Positions 42,134 through 44,015 of a DNA stretch of 44,015 bases are shown piece after piece. Position 1 is the stretch's first letter. Each line of letters opens with the position of its first letter. This stretch comes from Rhodospirillales bacterium (lineage in GTDB: Bacteria > Pseudomonadota > Alphaproteobacteria > ATCC43930 > CGMCC-115725). Position numbers and translations under genes: made by a program. Under the pieces are notes generated by a model. It had not been told where the DNA came from. It searched no databases and saw nothing but the letters and a program-made list of their open reading frames with translations. The stretch lies in assembly GCA_947473305.1 (NCBI GenBank), contig CANJCB010000010.1, positions 89,967 to 133,981 of the forward strand, written 5' to 3'.

Positions 42134-43534
42134 GTGACCGACCTGCGCCATATCAAGATCGCGCTCGGCGTCATCATCTTTATTATTGCCGGGGCGGCGG
42201 TGCATATCTCGACGCTGATCGTCGAGCGGCAAAATTTCCTGCGCGAAGTTTCGCGCTACAACGTCGCCTGGGTCGCCAGCCAGGCGGTCAACGAGCTGCA
42301 TCGCCTGGAATACCGCATCGCCGCTTTCGGTCTGGGCGACAGCCGGATGGACAAGGACGAAGTCGAGCTTCGCCTGGATGTCCTGCACAACCGCTATAAC
42401 CTGCTGCGGACGGGTGACATCGTCACGCTGACGGATCAGGACCCCGAGCAGAAAGGCGCGGTGACCGAACTCGGCCGCGTGCTCGATGCCCTGGATCCGC
42501 TGGTCGAAGATCTCGATGAGCCCGGGAACGTACGCAAGGCCCTGGAACTCCTAAGTCCGTTGGATGGCAGGCTCAATCGTCTGTCCGCCGCGGCCAACCA
42601 GTTCGGCGGGGAGCAGGTCGCGGCCGACCAGCAGCAGCTCCTGGGCCTTCACTGGTGGTTTTCCGCGCTCGCGGTGGGGCTTTTCCTCTGCGGTCTGGCG
42701 CTGATCGTCCTGCTATTCCTGCAAAACCGGATCATCAAGAAGGCGCATGAAAGCCTGCGGCAGGTCACGGAAGACCTCCGCTCCGCCAAGGAAGTGGCCG
42801 AGGCGGCAAGCGAGGCCAAGACCCGATTCCTCGCCAATATGAGCCATGAATTGCGCACGCCGCTGAATGCGATCATCGGCTTCAGCGAAATCATCATGGA
42901 AGAGATGCTGGGGCCGATCCAACAAACCCGGTACAAGGAATACATCGTCGACATCCACAAGAGCGGCAAGCACATGAGCGAACTCGTCAGCGACGTGCTG
43001 ACGATGGCGAAGCTCAACGCAGGTCGTTTCGACCTCGATCTGGAGCCTGTTTCGCTGCGCGCCCTTGTCGACGCGACCGTGCGCATGCTGCATGGCGCGG
43101 AAATCGCCAAGGATCGCGAGATCGTGGTCGAATCCGGGGGCGATTGGCTGACCCTGCGGGCCGACGAGCGGGCGGTGCGCCAGATGCTGCTGAACCTGCT
43201 GTCCAATGCTATGAAATTCAGCGGCGCCGACACCGCGATCCGCATCGCCTGCAAGCGCATCCCCTCCGGCGATATCCAGCTTACCGTTTCCGATTCCGGG
43301 ATTGGCATGTCGTCGATCGAGGTCGCCATCGCGGTTCAGCCTTTCCAGCAGGTCGATAACGGCCTGAGCCGACGCTACGACGGGACGGGGCTCGGCCTCA
43401 GCATCATCAAAGGCCTGATCGATTGCCACGGCGGCGAGTTGGTGATCGACAGCAAGCCCGGTCGCGGCTCCGATATTTCGCTGATCTTCCCGAAGGCGCT
43501 GGTGGTTCAGGAGATCGTCAGCAAGGTGGCTTGA
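42134..43534 (+). CDS. Membrane sensor histidine kinase
   Basis: The 466-residue kinase starts at GTG 42134. Membrane helix 1 is about residues 8-28. A periplasmic helical sensor domain runs to about 172, and membrane helix 2 (LHWWFSALAVGLFLCGLAL) is about 170-197. A coiled linker follows. The HisKA box is FLANMSHELRTPLN with H238, and the ATPase has N box NLLSNAMKF, G1 DSGIGM and G2 GTGLGLSIIKG. It has no receiver domain. The gene order suggests that the upstream periplasmic protein regulates it. The cognate response regulator is not adjacent. Confidence 0.93.
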   Translation: MTDLRHIKIALGVIIFIIAGAAVHISTLIVERQNFLREVSRYNVAWVASQAVNELHRLEYRIAAFGLGDSRMDKDEVELRLDVLHNRYNLLRTGDIVTLTDQDPEQKGAVTELGRVLDALDPLVEDLDEPGNVRKALELLSPLDGRLNRLSAAANQFGGEQVAADQQQLLGLHWWFSALAVGLFLCGLALIVLLFLQNRIIKKAHESLRQVTEDLRSAKEVAEAASEAKTRFLANMSHELRTPLNAIIGFSEIIMEEMLGPIQQTRYKEYIVDIHKSGKHMSELVSDVLTMAKLNAGRFDLDLEPVSLRALVDATVRMLHGAEIAKDREIVVESGGDWLTLRADERAVRQMLLNLLSNAMKFSGADTAIRIACKRIPSGDIQLTVSDSGIGMSSIEVAIAVQPFQQVDNGLSRRYDGTGLGLSIIKGLIDCHGGELVIDSKPGRGSDISLIFPKALVVQEIVSKVA

Positions 43535-43589
43535 TCCCAAGATCGCCATTCTCATTCACCCGAACATTCCCGCATAGCAAGGAACGCCA

Positions 43590-44015
43590 ATGGCTCCCCG
43601 ATCCCTATCCACCGTCGCGCCCGTAGGCGAAATAAACGGCAAGAAAGCCTCCTCCTCCTCCAAGCCCGCCCGCAAGGAAGCGGAGGCGGCCGTCCGGACG
43701 CTGCTGCGCTGGGCGGGCGACGATCCGGAGCGGGAAGGGCTGCTCGGCACGCCCGGCCGGGTGACGCGGGCCTTCGAGGAATTCTTCCGGGGCTATGAGA
43801 CCGATCCCGTCGAGCTCTTGCAGCGGACCTTCGAAGAGGTCGAAGGCTACGACGAGATGGTGGTCTTGCGGGACATCCGCTTCGAGAGCCATTGCGAGCA
43901 TCACATGGCCCCAATCATCGGCAAGGCCCATATCGCCTATCTGCCCGAGAACCGGGTCGTCGGCATCTCGAAGCTCGCCCGCCTCGTCGAGGTCTATGCC
44001 AAGCGGCTGCAGATC
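43590..44015 (+). CDS. folE: GTP cyclohydrolase I (3' end outside window)
   Basis: The open frame encodes 142 residues and runs off the window end. It starts [20 protein letters not shown] with a variable basic tail, followed by [20 protein letters not shown] and the zinc/active-site block [20 protein letters not shown]. FolE converts GTP to dihydroneopterin triphosphate, the entry to folate and pterin synthesis. It lies 55 bases downstream of the kinase on the same strand, which supports a pterin theme. AAGGA is six bases ahead of the ATG. Confidence 0.95.
   Translation, partial: MAPRSLSTVAPVGEINGKKASSSSKPARKEAEAAVRTLLRWAGDDPEREGLLGTPGRVTRAFEEFFRGYETDPVELLQRTFEEVEGYDEMVVLRDIRFESHCEHHMAPIIGKAHIAYLPENRVVGISKLARLVEVYAKRLQI

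Overview
The window is a stretch of chromosome from a GC-rich alphaproteobacterium, most likely Rhodospirillales-like. This is inferred from the split parC/parE neighbourhood, the short NDUFS4-type complex I subunit, the glnB-glnA pair, the Mo-hydroxylase (cox-type) operon and the overall codon style. No phage, transposase, CRISPR array or rRNA operon was seen. The window opens inside recO and ends inside folE.

Layout. 1-6.9 kb: recO 3' end, parC, a TusA-like protein, an orphan TAXI binding protein, a GNAT acetyltransferase, a Rieske ferredoxin with its reductase, a 53-residue coiled-coil protein and a stand-alone Lrp/AsnC-type effector domain whose ribosome site is buried in a hairpin. 6.9-12.8 kb: an RhlE-type helicase, then two overlapping genes: a coiled-coil protein built of about thirteen exact 36-residue repeats and a GAF-GAF-PAS class III adenylate cyclase. 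12.8-20.2 kb: a REP-like palindrome, parE, a YciA thioesterase, glnA and glnB behind a sigma-54 promoter, a pentapeptide-repeat protein and a PLP enzyme. 20.2-30.5 kb: a minus-strand operon for an aerobic molybdenum hydroxylase of the form II CoxL type (coxS, coxL, coxM, a 2OG-Fe oxygenase, coxD, coxE, a split XdhC, a MoeA/MocA-like fusion), with a membrane-anchored CoxG just upstream.

30.6-36.9 kb: a CitMHS/NhaD-like transporter, a Nudix hydrolase, a Cys/Met-metabolism PLP lyase, a DUF192 protein, tRNA-Pro(UGG), an NDUFS4 homologue and tRNA-Arg(UCU). Next comes a gene-poor stretch with a perfect FNR/FixK box facing a candidate small RNA, three small proteins and a solute-binding protein. 36.9-40.8 kb: a DHA2 exporter, a lipoprotein, a single receiver domain, a tiny transcription unit whose Shine-Dalgarno matches 15 nt of the 16S rRNA 3' end, and dctA.

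40.9-44.0 kb: a divergent PTPS/QueD-like protein, a periplasmic cysteine-free SUOX-fold protein (PruR-like), a membrane histidine kinase and folE. I read this last group as a candidate pterin-responsive two-component locus. The strongest candidates for undescribed biology are this pterin locus, the FNR-controlled sRNA candidate, the 36-residue repeat protein coupled to the cyclase, and the 25-codon microgene.
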